NCBI GenBank assembly: GCA_910578565.1
Contig: CAJTQF010000003.1
Coordinates: 62,001-126,000, forward strand
Direction of reading: 5' to 3'
Length of the DNA stretch: 64,000 nt
DNA from: an uncultured Christensenella sp.
GTDB taxonomy: Bacteria; Bacillota; Clostridia; Christensenellales; Borkfalkiaceae
Below the pieces are notes generated by a model that saw only the letters and a program-made list of their open reading frames with translations, was not told the DNA's origin and did no database searches. Position numbers and translations under genes: made by a program. Below, piece after piece: positions 7,445-16,063 of this stretch. Positions within the stretch are counted from its first letter, which is position 1, and every line of letters begins with the position of its first letter.

Positions 7445-7583
7445 CTTAAAACGGGCGGTTTCGGGGTGGGTGCATAGGTTTTTTGCGGCTGAAATGCCGT
7501 TTTGACTGCCCGAACATTGCCGCAGGACAATATGAAAAGTAGATAAAATTTGCGTGTTATAGGCGAAATGAGACTTCATTTAC

Positions 7584-7612
7584 TTGAAAACGCCGTCACG
7601 TTATGCTAAAAT
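7584..7612 (+). promoter_or_regulatory. Promoter of ftsH
   Basis: TTGAAA (7584-7589), 17-base spacer, TAAAAT (7607-7612). It rules out the longer upstream reading of the ftsH frame, whose first codon would lie in the -35 box. Confidence 0.75.
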
Positions 7613-7664
7613 AGTCACATGCGGTGAACGTGCCGCAACTTTATTATTTTATAAGGAGTTTGTT

Positions 7665-9695
7665 TTGAGCAAAAAAGGAAAAATTATAACCTGGGTTATC
7701 ATCCTCGCCCTTCTTGCCGCGGTGGTTGCGATTATCGTCACCAACGTAATGAAAGGCGGAGCCAAGGAGCTTGACCGTACCGTTTTTCGTGAGTACGTTG
7801 AAAATGCACAGTACTACAACGACGACGGCAAACCAAATGAAATCGACGGCAAAATTACCAGCACGGTTGACGGAAGCGTGCTTGAAGGCTACAAGATTAA
7901 AGACGGCGTTATCGTCACCGAAGACGAAAAGTCTTCCTTAGTAGTAATATGGAAAGTAGCCACCAAAGATTACGAGTACACCGGCTACACCAAAAACACC
8001 AAGGGCGACTACGTGAAGAGCTACTTCTGTTTCGGTCCGTCCGCTTACGGTTCCGACAGCTGGGATTCCGAAACGTTGCAGGGCTGGGAAGAAATCGGCG
8101 TAATAATTAAGCACGCCAATCCCAATGCGGGCAGCTGGTGGTCCACCGTTTTATACGTCGTTATGATTGCGGCGGTCTGCGTGGTGTTCTTCCTGATAGT
8201 CCGCTCGTCTATGGGCGGGGCGGGCAAGGTGATGAGCTTTGCAAAGACCAAGGCAAGAATTTCAACAAATATCAAGGTCCGCTTTGCCGACGTTGCGGGT
8301 GCGGAAGAAGAGAAAGTCGAACTTGCCGAAGTGGTAGAATTTTTACGCCAGCCTAAAAAGTTCTCTGATTTGGGAGCGAGAATTCCCAAGGGCGTGCTTT
8401 TGGTCGGTCCTCCGGGAACGGGTAAAACTCTGTTTGCAAAAGCCGTTGCGGGCGAAGCGGGCGTTCCGTTCTTCTCGGTTTCGGGTTCGGACTTCGTTGA
8501 AATGTACGTGGGCGTAGGTGCTTCGCGTGTACGCGACTTGTTTGAAATGGCGAAAAAGAACCAGCCCTGCATTATCTTCGTAGACGAAATCGACGCCGTA
8601 GGCAGACACCGCGGAGCCGGGCTCGGCGGCGGCAACGACGAAAGAGAGCAGACCTTAAACCAGATACTCGTCCAGATGGACGGCTTCGAATCCAACGAAG
8701 GCGTAATAGTTATGGCGGCGACAAACCGTGCCGACATTCTCGACCCCGCGTTGACCAGACCGGGCAGATTTGACAGGCAGGTCTTCGTAAACCTTCCCGA
8801 CGTCAAGGGCAGGGAACAGATTTTAAAAGTCCACGCCCGCAACAAACCCCTTGCCCCCGATATCAATTTGAAAAATGTAGCAAGGCTTTCGGCGGGCTTC
8901 TCGGGTGCGGACCTTGCAAACCTTTTAAACGAAGCGGCAATTCTCGCCGCGCGTGCGGACCATAATTTTATTACCAATGCAGACCTTTTTGAAGCGTTTG
9001 ACAAAGTGGCTATGGGTCCCGCAAAGAAGAGCAAGGTCGTTACCGAACAGGAAAAACGTATTACCGCATTCCACGAGTCGGGCCACGCGATACTTGCAAA
9101 ACTGTGCGAAAACTGCGACCCTGTTCACGAAGTTACTATCATTCCCCGCGGTCAGGCAGGCGGCTACACAATGATGCGGCCCGAAAACGACAGAGCATAC
9201 TACTCCAAAAACTTTATGCTTGACGATATCTGTATGGCTCTCGGCGGCAGGGTTGCGGAAGAGCTTGTTATAAAAGACATTTCTTCGGGTGCTTCCGGCG
9301 ATATAAAGAGTGCGACGAAGTTTGCCCGCCTTATGGTAACCGAACTCGGTATGAGTGAAAAGTTAGGGCTCATAAGTTACAGCGACGACTCGCAACCCGT
9401 ATTCATAGGTAAGGATATGGCAACCCACAGCTCGTATTCGGAAGACACCGCAAAAATGATTGACGACGAAGTCCGCGGCATTGTCAAAGCCCAGCACGAA
9501 CGCGCGAGAAAACTTTTAACCGAAAACCGTTCCATATTGGACAATATGGCAAGGGTTCTTATCGAAAGAGAAACTATCTATATGGAAGAAGTTGACCTTT
9601 TAATGCAGGGCAAAACTTATGCGGAAGTTATAGAGTTTATGGATAAGGCTGACGAAAATAAGGAAGCAAATCCTTTCAAACGGTACGAAAGTTAA
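7665..9695 (+). CDS. ftsH: ATP-dependent zinc metalloprotease FtsH
   Basis: Membrane-anchored AAA+ protease that degrades membrane and unstable cytosolic proteins. The start is TTG at 7665, six bases after AAGGAG (7653-7658), giving 676 aa. It has a transmembrane helix at residues 6-26, an extracytoplasmic domain, and a second helix near 160-180. Walker A GPPGTGKT is near residue 248, Walker B FVDEIDAVG follows, then the second-region-of-homology arginines (TRPGRFDRQV) and zinc motif HESGH near residue 470. Standard full-length FtsH. It sits between the putative origin and parAB, an unusual neighbour for this locus. Confidence 0.97.
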   Translation: MSKKGKIITWVIILALLAAVVAIIVTNVMKGGAKELDRTVFREYVENAQYYNDDGKPNEIDGKITSTVDGSVLEGYKIKDGVIVTEDEKSSLVVIWKVATKDYEYTGYTKNTKGDYVKSYFCFGPSAYGSDSWDSETLQGWEEIGVIIKHANPNAGSWWSTVLYVVMIAAVCVVFFLIVRSSMGGAGKVMSFAKTKARISTNIKVRFADVAGAEEEKVELAEVVEFLRQPKKFSDLGARIPKGVLLVGPPGTGKTLFAKAVAGEAGVPFFSVSGSDFVEMYVGVGASRVRDLFEMAKKNQPCIIFVDEIDAVGRHRGAGLGGGNDEREQTLNQILVQMDGFESNEGVIVMAATNRADILDPALTRPGRFDRQVFVNLPDVKGREQILKVHARNKPLAPDINLKNVARLSAGFSGADLANLLNEAAILAARADHNFITNADLFEAFDKVAMGPAKKSKVVTEQEKRITAFHESGHAILAKLCENCDPVHEVTIIPRGQAGGYTMMRPENDRAYYSKNFMLDDICMALGGRVAEELVIKDISSGASGDIKSATKFARLMVTELGMSEKLGLISYSDDSQPVFIGKDMATHSSYSEDTAKMIDDEVRGIVKAQHERARKLLTENRSILDNMARVLIERETIYMEEVDLLMQGKTYAEVIEFMDKADENKEANPFKRYES

Positions 9696-9700
9696 AATAA

Positions 9701-9714
9701 GTTTCACGTGAAAC
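9701..9714. other. parS centromere site 3
   Basis: Third exact GTTTCACGTGAAAC, in the 31-base gap between ftsH and parA. Confidence 0.95.
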
Positions 9715-9726
9715 TACGGAGATAAT

Positions 9727-10491
9727 ATGGGAAAAATTATAGCATTTACTAATAAAAAAGGCGGTGTTGGCAAAACCACCACCGCCGTGAATATGGCGGC
9801 ATACTGTGCGGGTGCGGGCAAAAAAGTGCTTGTTGTTGACATAGACTCGCAGGGCAATGCAACGACCGCTCTCGGATTTTCAAAGGGAGCGTTAAAAAAA
9901 TCGGTGTACAATGTGCTTGTCGACGACGATACCGCCGCGGCAAATATCTTAAACACCAAACTTCCCGGGCTCGACATTCTCCCCGCAAACGTTGATTTGA
10001 GCGGGGCGGAAGTCGACATAGTGTACAAGCGTAACCGCGAAAAACTTTTAAAGGAAGCGTTGGAGCGGGTAAAAAACGATTACGACTACATATTTATCGA
10101 CTGCCCGCCGTCTTTGGGGCTTCTGACCATAAACGCGTGGGTTGCTTCGGACTCTATCATTATTCCCCTGCAAAGCGAATATTTCGCTCTGGAAGGCGTG
10201 AGCCAGCTTATGAGCACAATAGCCCTTGTGCGGCAGCATTTGAACCCCAACTTAAAAATAGAGGGGGTTGTAATAACAATGTACGACGGCAGGGCGTTGA
10301 TTTCGAAGCAGATTACCGCGGAAATAAAGAAATTTTTCAAAGATAAACTTTACGAAATTATTATCCCCCGCAATATAAGGCTTGCCGAAGCCCCCAGCCA
10401 CGGTTTGCCCATTATGCTGCACGACCCCAAGTGCGTAGGAGCGAGAGCTTACGAAGCATTGACCGAAGAGTTTTTGTCAAAACAGAAGTAA
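9727..10491 (+). CDS. parA: Chromosome partitioning ATPase ParA/Soj
   Basis: Deviant-Walker ATPase (254 aa) that works with ParB on origin segregation and, in Bacillus, regulates DnaA. The signature KKGGVGKTTTAVN is at residues 9-21; DIDSQGNAT and the Walker B DYIFIDCPPSLG follow. Length and short N-terminus match chromosomal Soj, not plasmid ParA with an extra DNA-binding domain. parB starts 22 bases after its stop. Confidence 0.95.
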   Translation: MGKIIAFTNKKGGVGKTTTAVNMAAYCAGAGKKVLVVDIDSQGNATTALGFSKGALKKSVYNVLVDDDTAAANILNTKLPGLDILPANVDLSGAEVDIVYKRNREKLLKEALERVKNDYDYIFIDCPPSLGLLTINAWVASDSIIIPLQSEYFALEGVSQLMSTIALVRQHLNPNLKIEGVVITMYDGRALISKQITAEIKKFFKDKLYEIIIPRNIRLAEAPSHGLPIMLHDPKCVGARAYEALTEEFLSKQK

Positions 10492-10513
10492 ATTATTTTA
10501 AGAGGTGAATTAA

Positions 10514-11428
10514 ATGGCTAAAGGATTAGGCAAGGGGCTTGACGCCCTTTTCGGTGAAACGGAAGCGGCATACGAGCAGGCTTTCGAACACAGAAGTGCT
10601 TTCGGATATACCGAAGAAGAAGCTAAAAACGCTTCCGAAATGGAACTTGATAAAATTACGGCAAACCCCAACCAGCCCCGTAAAAACTTTGACGAGCAGG
10701 CTTTAAAAGAACTGGCTGAGTCAATCAGACAGCACGGCGTGATTATGCCCATAGTCGTCAACGACAACGGCGACGGTACATATATGATAATTGCGGGTGA
10801 AAGACGTTTCCGTGCAAGTAAACTGGCAGGGCAAAAGACTATCCCCGTAGTTATAAGAAAATATGACGAGCGTGAAGTAAAAGAAATTTCGCTTATAGAA
10901 AACTTACAGCGTGAAGATTTAAACCCCATCGAAGCGGCTATGGCAATGAAGCAGTTGATGAACGATTACAAGCTGACACAGGACGAGCTTGCCGAAAGAA
11001 TAGGCAAATCCCGTCCGGCAATAGCCAACACGTTGAGACTTTTAAATCTCTGCCCCGAAGTTATCTCGCTCGTCGCCGAAGGCAAACTGTCGGCTGGTCA
11101 CGCACGAACAATTGTTTTATTGCCTCCGCCCCAGCAGGTCGAATTTGCAAACGACGCGGTCAAAAATCAGACGTCCGTGCGCGAGCTGGAAAAGAAAGTC
11201 CGCGCTTACAGCATTCCCGCCGATGTTCTGGACGAGAAGAAAAAGAAGAAACGCGCGCTGGCTTCCGTTGAGTTGAAGCATCTGATAGAGAGAATGAGAT
11301 TTACTTTCCGCACCAAAATCAGTCTGATAGGCACGGACAAGAAGGGCAGAATTTACATAGACTACTATTCGCGCGACGATCTTGACCGTATTTCCGAAAT
11401 TCTGGATATCGTGGACAAGCAATCGTAA
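10514..11428 (+). CDS. parB: Chromosome partitioning CTPase ParB/Spo0J
   Basis: ParB (304 aa) binds parS and spreads as a CTP-dependent clamp. Motifs seen: NPNQPR in the first box, QHGVIMPIVV, the CTP-binding GERRFRAS (about residues 95-102), ENLQREDLNPIEAA, and the central helix-turn-helix LTQDELAERIGKSRPAIANTLRLL. The C-terminal third has the dimerisation region after a lysine-rich linker (DEKKKKKRA). Three parS sites lie in this window. A GGTGAA ribosome binding site precedes ATG. Confidence 0.95.
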   Translation: MAKGLGKGLDALFGETEAAYEQAFEHRSAFGYTEEEAKNASEMELDKITANPNQPRKNFDEQALKELAESIRQHGVIMPIVVNDNGDGTYMIIAGERRFRASKLAGQKTIPVVIRKYDEREVKEISLIENLQREDLNPIEAAMAMKQLMNDYKLTQDELAERIGKSRPAIANTLRLLNLCPEVISLVAEGKLSAGHARTIVLLPPPQQVEFANDAVKNQTSVRELEKKVRAYSIPADVLDEKKKKKRALASVELKHLIERMRFTFRTKISLIGTDKKGRIYIDYYSRDDLDRISEILDIVDKQS

Positions 11429-11563
11429 AGCCTTAGGCTTTGCGGCGTATCTTAATTGCGGTAGTACTTGATTGACTGACCGTACGTCAAGCAAACTATG
11501 CTTGAAACGTATTTTAATTGCTAAGTAACATAATCGATAAATAACAAAACAAACTTAAATATA

Positions 11564-11600
11564 TAGCCGCCCCGCGGAAACTCCGCGGGGCGGCTATTTT
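11564..11600. terminator. Bidirectional terminator between parB and the small XRE gene
   Basis: Perfect 14-bp stem (11564-11577 with 11583-11596), very GC-rich, followed by TTTTATTG on the plus strand and an A/T run on the other side. Half of it (CTCCGCGGGGCGGCTAT) is duplicated at about 12012-12028. Confidence 0.9.
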
Positions 11601-11805
11601 ATTGCTTTTTATGGTACTCGTCAAACAAATCGTTCGGAGTGCATTCCAGTATGTCGCACAATGCCTGCAAATTATCAAACTTAATACTCTTTGTTTGATT
11701 ATTTACTATTTTATTAAAATTCTGATAACTCAGTCCAAGCTGTATATACAGCCAATATTTTGTTTTTCCTTTTTCATTCAATATATCAAGTATCCGTAAT
11801 TTCAT
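11599..11805 (-). CDS. Small XRE-family transcriptional regulator (copy 1)
   Basis: A 68-residue helix-turn-helix protein of the Cro/C1 (XRE) type, consisting of little more than the DNA-binding domain: LRILDILNEKGKTKYWLYIQLG, then NNQTKSIKFDNLQALCDILECTPNDLFD. It is divergent from a promoter with an inverted repeat that probably is its own operator. A second small XRE gene at 12080 is in the same arrangement, suggesting module duplication. Confidence 0.8.
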   Translation of the reverse strand: MKLRILDILNEKGKTKYWLYIQLGLSYQNFNKIVNNQTKSIKFDNLQALCDILECTPNDLFDEYHKKQ

Positions 11806-11843
11806 ATGTAATCCTTACAATAACTAATGAATACATTATATTA

Positions 11844-11883
11844 TTGTCAAAATATTGACAAATAGACATATTCATTATATAAT
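11844..11883 (+). promoter_or_regulatory. Promoter with overlapping operator, duplicated module
   Basis: TTGACA (11855-11860), 17-base spacer, TATAAT (11878-11883). The inverted repeat TTGTCAA (11844-11850) / TTGACAA (11855-11861) overlaps the -35 box. It would drive the degenerate copy at 11899 and be repressed by the adjacent XRE protein. Confidence 0.65.
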
Positions 11884-11898
11884 GTATAAATTAGATAT

Positions 11899-12030
11899 AA
11901 AGGATAAGAACTTATCATAGGCAAAAAAGTTATTTCCGCTTGTGGAAACGGTTTGGTTACAGGTCAAAAAGCGGTAAAGATTACGCAATGCTTTATCGTG
12001 TGCATATCAAAACTCCGCGGGGCGGCTATA
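11899..12030 (+). pseudogene. Decayed 5' copy of the membrane-protein gene at 12408
   Basis: About 108 bases (11899-12006) are nearly identical to 12394-12500, the ribosome binding region and first 30 codons of the membrane-protein gene. Here the start codon is lost (ATC for ATG) and an extra base shifts the frame. It then joins a partial copy of the terminator at 11580-11596. The regulator/promoter/target module has been duplicated and one copy truncated. Confidence 0.8.
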
Positions 12031-12079
12031 TTATTATTTTTTATGTCAAGTATCCTTAATTTTTATGCAACAATCACAT

Positions 12080-12298
12080 TTAATTTATATCAAATAATTC
12101 GTTTGCATCAATTTCGAATACTTTTAATAATTTGTAAATTTCGTTAATGCTTGGCATTCGTCTGCTTTGTTCCCAATTAGCATAGGTGCTAACGGGTACA
12201 CAAAGTTTATCGGCAACTTGTTTTTGAGATAACTTGTTAAATGTTCTTATTGCTTTCAAATTTTTAGCAAAAATCTCTTCTTTGTTTTCTTCTGTCAT
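12080..12298 (-). CDS. Small XRE-family transcriptional regulator (copy 2)
   Basis: A 72-residue XRE protein with a clear helix-turn-helix: LSQKQVADKLCVPVSTYANWEQSRRMPS (about residues 23-50). Divergent from the membrane-protein gene at 12408. The inverted repeat over that promoter is a likely operator, so this is probably a one-target repressor. Confidence 0.85.
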   Translation of the reverse strand: MTEENKEEIFAKNLKAIRTFNKLSQKQVADKLCVPVSTYANWEQSRRMPSINEIYKLLKVFEIDANELFDIN

Positions 12299-12330
12299 AA
12301 AAACCGCCTTGTAAATAATTTTCGCAAAAT

Positions 12331-12373
12331 GTAGTCAATTTGACTTGACAATCGTCAAAATGACTACTATGAT
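12331..12373 (+). promoter_or_regulatory. Promoter with a long inverted-repeat operator
   Basis: TTGACA (12345-12350) and TATGAT (12368-12373) are 17 bases apart. GTAGTCAATTTGAC (12331-12344) and GTCAAAATGACTAC (12354-12367) form an inverted repeat matching at 13 of 14 positions that flanks the -35 box and fills most of the spacer. A bound repressor would block RNA polymerase. Confidence 0.8.
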
Positions 12374-12407
12374 AAAAATATGCCCAAAAAGCAAAGGATA
12401 AAAACTT

Positions 12408-13064
12408 ATGACAGGCAAAAAAGTTATTTCCGCTTGGGAAAACGGTTTGGTTACAGGTCAAAAAGCGGTAAAGATTACGCAATGCTTTATCGTGTGTTTG
12501 GTGGGCTTTTCTTTGGGGCTCATTATAGCCGCGGTTGGTCTTGCCTTAAAATGGGATGCGGATTACGAGAGAATGCGCGAATTAATAATAGCCGTGTGTG
12601 TAACCGGTGCGACAACTTTGGTTGTCAACGAGTTTCGCGCATATTATTCCCTGTCATGCTGTGCGGACTGGTTAATTGAAAACAACGCAAATTTATCTGA
12701 TTGCATAAAAGAAATCGATGGATGGGCGGGCGCGTCAAAACTGACCAAACAACGGCGCGATTATGAAATAATTTCAAGCGCCGCATATCTTGCTGCTTCG
12801 CCCGATGACAGAAACGACCTGTTCGGTAAGCTGATTTTTTGCGGACTAACTGCGGTGATTATGGTTGTTTGCGCTGGTATATGTGCGACACAAAATGCCG
12901 ATGAGTGGATACGGTATAGGGTTTACGGAGAGAACTTCAACTTTAATTACGGTGCATTTATTCCCACGTTAACATTTACAGCCGTATACGTAGCATTGTC
13001 CGCAGTCTGTAATAAAATGTTTTTAAAAAGTAAATCAGCCTGGCTTAACAGCTTAATTTATTAA
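12408..13064 (+). CDS. Four-helix membrane protein of unknown function
   Basis: Unrecognised 218-residue protein with hydrophobic segments near residues 24-46, 60-78, 142-162 and 185-203 and a soluble middle stretch. Two close pairs of helices are separated by a charged region with a helical look (LTKQRRDYEIISSAAYLAASPDDRNDL). Under a strong promoter with an XRE operator, it behaves like the target of a small regulatory module. A truncated copy of its 5' end lies at 11899. Confidence 0.75.
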   Translation: MTGKKVISAWENGLVTGQKAVKITQCFIVCLVGFSLGLIIAAVGLALKWDADYERMRELIIAVCVTGATTLVVNEFRAYYSLSCCADWLIENNANLSDCIKEIDGWAGASKLTKQRRDYEIISSAAYLAASPDDRNDLFGKLIFCGLTAVIMVVCAGICATQNADEWIRYRVYGENFNFNYGAFIPTLTFTAVYVALSAVCNKMFLKSKSAWLNSLIY

Positions 13065-13072
13065 AATAATGA

Positions 13073-13101
13073 AAGTCACGCGAGCTTTGCTCGCGTGACT
13101 T
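13073..13101. terminator. Hairpin terminator between membrane-protein gene and ypeB
   Basis: Perfect 12-bp stem (13073-13084 with 13090-13101) and 5-base loop between convergent genes. The following 140 bases hold only short inverted A/C-rich stretches and no gene. Confidence 0.75.
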
Positions 13102-13244
13102 CTGTATTAATTTTCGTTTGATTGGCGTTAACTACGGTTACCGTTACCGTAATCAAGATACGTGTCAGGCATTGCTTGCTTGACTTGCGGTTTACTAAAA
13201 TTACCGCAATCGCAATAAAGATACACGATCAAACGGAACGTTTG

Positions 13245-15110
13245 TTACATAAGGGCTTTGCCCTGTTTGGTCCCTATAACGGTGAACACTTCAACTTCTT
13301 CGCCGGTCTTTGCGTCAACGTAAATATAGTAGTCGTTTCCGCCGAAGTTGCCGTAAAATTCGTAAGCAAGCACTTCTTCGCCGTCATGGGGAATAACGGT
13401 CAGGCGCGAGCCTTCGGTTTCGAAGCCGTCCGCAAGTTTGCTCTTTGCTTCGCTCTTGGAAATTACCGCTTTGCCTGCGTTTCTTTCAACGTGGTTTAAA
13501 ACGTAAGATATTCCTTCAAGACCTGTCACAATGCCGCGCTGTTCGCAGACCTTCACTTTAATCATATCGGGATAGAACACAACGCCGTCCTGTTCGTATG
13601 CAAAGTTCAGGTTGCATACCGTGCCGTTTTCGCTGGTCCAAACCGCTTTCATACCGTCAAATCCTAAATCGGATAAAAAATCCTGAGCTATATCGATACA
13701 TCTTTCAACCGAGAAATTTTTGTCGTAGCATTCTTTATAGCTGTTGAACATTACGACTTTGCCGCCCTTTTTAGAGAGCTGAGCCATCATTTCGCCGTCG
13801 TCCGTTTTAACGGTCAGGTTGTAACATTCAAGCTGTTGCGCAACCGTTTCGCCGGTGCAGCATACTTCGGTGGGCTTGTAGCTTTCGAAGTATTGCATTG
13901 CAAGTTCTTCCGCGCGGGTTGCGTTTATTTCTTCGAGATTTTCAAGATTTTTCGCGCTTACCTTTTTAACGCTGTCCGAAAAAGGACCGTCGTGAATTTC
14001 CTTGGGGGTTTCGATTGCGTTGTTTTCAAGGTCGCCGAATGAAACGGAAAGATTGCTGTCCCTGCCCTTCATTGCGTTAATCATATCCTTTGCCGAAGAC
14101 GTGGAAGTAATTTCATTGAGAATACGCTTCATTTCAAGGTTGGTTTCGTACATATAGTTTATGGTTGCTTTCTGGCTGTCGGTCAGTCTGCCGCCGCGTG
14201 CAACGGTGTAAAGCATACCCTGCGCGCTGTCAGCCATTTTGTTTACAAACCCCGTCATATTCTCGGTCAGATTGCTTTCGATAGGCATTCTTTCGAGAAC
14301 GACTTCAGCCATTTCGCTTTCGATTGCAATATCGCTGAAAATTCTCACCTGCTCGTTTGCGGAGTTGGAAACTCTCGCCTTTGCAAGATTGGTGTCAAGG
14401 TTGTCTACTATAGAGTTCAGCTCGTACAGCGACTGGGTGTGTACACCCGCCATATCCGCCTGCATACCGTTGTAGTTTATCCAGCCGAAAGTGAGCATGG
14501 TGCCCAAAGCCAGAGTTGTTACGCCCAGCGATATAACCGCTGCAAGCCAGCCGCCCAACCCGGGGGTGTGCTGTCTTTCGGCTTTGTCCGCGCGCTTTTC
14601 CGCGCGTACTTTAAGGGCGTGTTCGCGCTTTGCCTGCTTGTCTGCCGCTCTCGCTTCGCGCTTTGCAACGCGGGCTTCTATTTTGGCTTCGCGCTCTTCG
14701 CGTCTGCGGTTTATGCGCGCTTCCTTTGACTCGTGTTTAAGCATATCCCTGCGTTCGCGGCGCTTTTCCCTGCGCTCTGCCGCGCGTTCTTTTAAAGCGG
14801 CAATTCTGTCAAGGCGCTTCTGCTTGTGTTCAAGTCTTTTTTCAAGACGTTTCTGTTTTTTCTCCGCCCTGATTTTAGCGGCTTCCAGTTTCTTCTGTTC
14901 GCGCGCCTTTCTTTTTGCAAGTTTCTTTTCGCTTACAACTTTTTTCGACTTGGTCTTTGTCTTTGCGGGTTTAACCTTTTTCTCGGTCTTAGCCGCCGTT
15001 GCTTTGGTTGATTTTTTTACCGCGCTCTTTGCGGGCTTCTTTGCCGTACTCTTTTTATTGGTCAGGCTTTCAGCCTTTTCCGCGCCGCTTGAAATTTTTT
15101 TCTCACTCAT
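13245..15110 (-). CDS. ypeB: Germination protein YpeB with long basic N-terminal extension
   Basis: YpeB stabilises and controls the cortex-lytic enzyme SleB in dormant spores. From about residue 185 the protein follows the family: a membrane anchor (WLAAVISLGVTTLALGTMLTFGWI), the YpeB N-domain (YELNSIVDNLDTNLAKARV), and C-terminal PepSY-like domains (near 440-610). The first 180 residues are unusual: a lysine/alanine/arginine-rich, low-complexity coiled coil (KKSTAKKPAKSAVKK, then repeated KRxEKR-type heptads). YpeB is usually near 450 residues; this one is 621. The gene is 10 bases after sleB in the standard sleB-ypeB order. Confidence 0.9.
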   Translation of the reverse strand: MSEKKISSGAEKAESLTNKKSTAKKPAKSAVKKSTKATAAKTEKKVKPAKTKTKSKKVVSEKKLAKRKAREQKKLEAAKIRAEKKQKRLEKRLEHKQKRLDRIAALKERAAERREKRRERRDMLKHESKEARINRRREEREAKIEARVAKREARAADKQAKREHALKVRAEKRADKAERQHTPGLGGWLAAVISLGVTTLALGTMLTFGWINYNGMQADMAGVHTQSLYELNSIVDNLDTNLAKARVSNSANEQVRIFSDIAIESEMAEVVLERMPIESNLTENMTGFVNKMADSAQGMLYTVARGGRLTDSQKATINYMYETNLEMKRILNEITSTSSAKDMINAMKGRDSNLSVSFGDLENNAIETPKEIHDGPFSDSVKKVSAKNLENLEEINATRAEELAMQYFESYKPTEVCCTGETVAQQLECYNLTVKTDDGEMMAQLSKKGGKVVMFNSYKECYDKNFSVERCIDIAQDFLSDLGFDGMKAVWTSENGTVCNLNFAYEQDGVVFYPDMIKVKVCEQRGIVTGLEGISYVLNHVERNAGKAVISKSEAKSKLADGFETEGSRLTVIPHDGEEVLAYEFYGNFGGNDYYIYVDAKTGEEVEVFTVIGTKQGKALM

Positions 15111-15120
15111 TTACAACCTC

Positions 15121-15846
15121 CTATATTGCGAAAACGTGTTTACCGATAGTGGTAACAGTCTGTCTTCCGAAAATCCACGAGCTGGTCGCTACCGCGGGGT
15201 TATAGTAATAAATACAACCGTAGGTGGGGTCCCAGCCGTTCATAGCGTCCTGCGCTGCGTTCATAGCCGTCTGGTTGGGCGTAAGATTTATCTGTCCGTC
15301 CGAAACGGCGGTAAACGCGCCCTTCTGGTAAACTACGCCCGAAATAGTGTTGGGGAAACTGGACGACGCAACGCGGTTTAAAATGACCGCGCCCACGGCG
15401 ACCTGTCCCGTATAACTTTCGCCGCGCGCTTCCGCGTAAATAGTCTTTGCTAAAAGATACAAATCCGAACTGGTATAGTTTGAATTCGAACCCTGATTTT
15501 CAAGCGCCTTTACGGAATCGTTCATTCCGAGAGCGGCAAAAGTAGCCTTACCCGCAACGCCGTCTACTTTAAGACCGTTCTTTTTCTGGAAAGATTTTAC
15601 CGCCGCAACCGTGCCGCTGCCGTAAATGCCGTCCACCGCGCCGTTGTAGTAGCCCCACATTTTAAGGCGGCGCTGCAATTCCTTAACCTCGCCGCCGCTG
15701 GCGCCGCGCTTTAATACCGCAGTCTGCACGAAGGGCGTTGAGGCGTATTCATCGCTTGTGAATCCCGAATTGGTGAATACGGCTGTAGCCGTGCCTACGG
15801 TTGCAACCGCAAGCGCCGCCAGTCCTATTCTAAGTGCTTTTTTCAT
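15121..15846 (-). CDS. sleB: Spore cortex-lytic enzyme SleB
   Basis: Lytic transglycosylase that breaks down spore cortex on germination. Start is the ATG at 15846, four bases after a perfect AAGGAGG; a longer reading begins seven codons earlier but would overlap that site. The 241 residues comprise a signal-like hydrophobic start (ALRIGLAALAVATVGTATAVF), a peptidoglycan-binding domain (LKRGASGGEVKELQRRLK to VDGVAGKATFAALG) and the SleB hydrolase domain from LLAKTIYAEARGESYTGQ, including the catalytic glutamate of YAEARGE and the C-terminal ATSSWIFGR segment. Forms an operon with ypeB. Confidence 0.95.
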   Translation of the reverse strand: MKKALRIGLAALAVATVGTATAVFTNSGFTSDEYASTPFVQTAVLKRGASGGEVKELQRRLKMWGYYNGAVDGIYGSGTVAAVKSFQKKNGLKVDGVAGKATFAALGMNDSVKALENQGSNSNYTSSDLYLLAKTIYAEARGESYTGQVAVGAVILNRVASSSFPNTISGVVYQKGAFTAVSDGQINLTPNQTAMNAAQDAMNGWDPTYGCIYYYNPAVATSSWIFGRQTVTTIGKHVFAI

Positions 15847-16021
15847 TTTTCCTCCTTGCTCTGCCATGCGGCGAGCTTTTATCTATAAATAAAAATATGT
15901 CAAACATCAGTCGTATCCCGCCGCAAATTGCGCACGCGGTACAACCTTTTGCAATTATTATGAATAATCCTTAAAAAGTTATTCTGTATAAGCAAAAATT
16001 TTTACGCTCCCGGAAAATAAA

Positions 16022-16048
16022 AAAACCGCAGCGTAATATGCTGCGGTC
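16022..16048 (-). terminator. Terminator of the XRE gene at 16064
   Basis: Eight-bp stem (ACCGCAGC, 16025-16032, with GCTGCGGT, 16040-16047) followed on the minus strand by a run of T. Confidence 0.8.
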
Positions 16049-16063
16049 AGTGTTCTTTATTAT

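Noticed and set aside
7584..7664. Extended N-terminus of FtsH from 7584
   Set aside because: The first codon would lie in the -35 box of a clear promoter; AAGGAG six bases before TTG 7665 is a better start.
8045..9034. 329-residue minus-strand frame opposite ftsH
   Set aside because: It is the shadow of a GC-rich conserved gene on the other strand, without a ribosome binding site or a family resemblance.
14491..15381. 296-residue plus-strand frame opposite ypeB/sleB
   Set aside because: Low-complexity Arg/Ser/Ala/Phe composition mirrors the Lys/Arg-rich ypeB extension; it is an antisense shadow.
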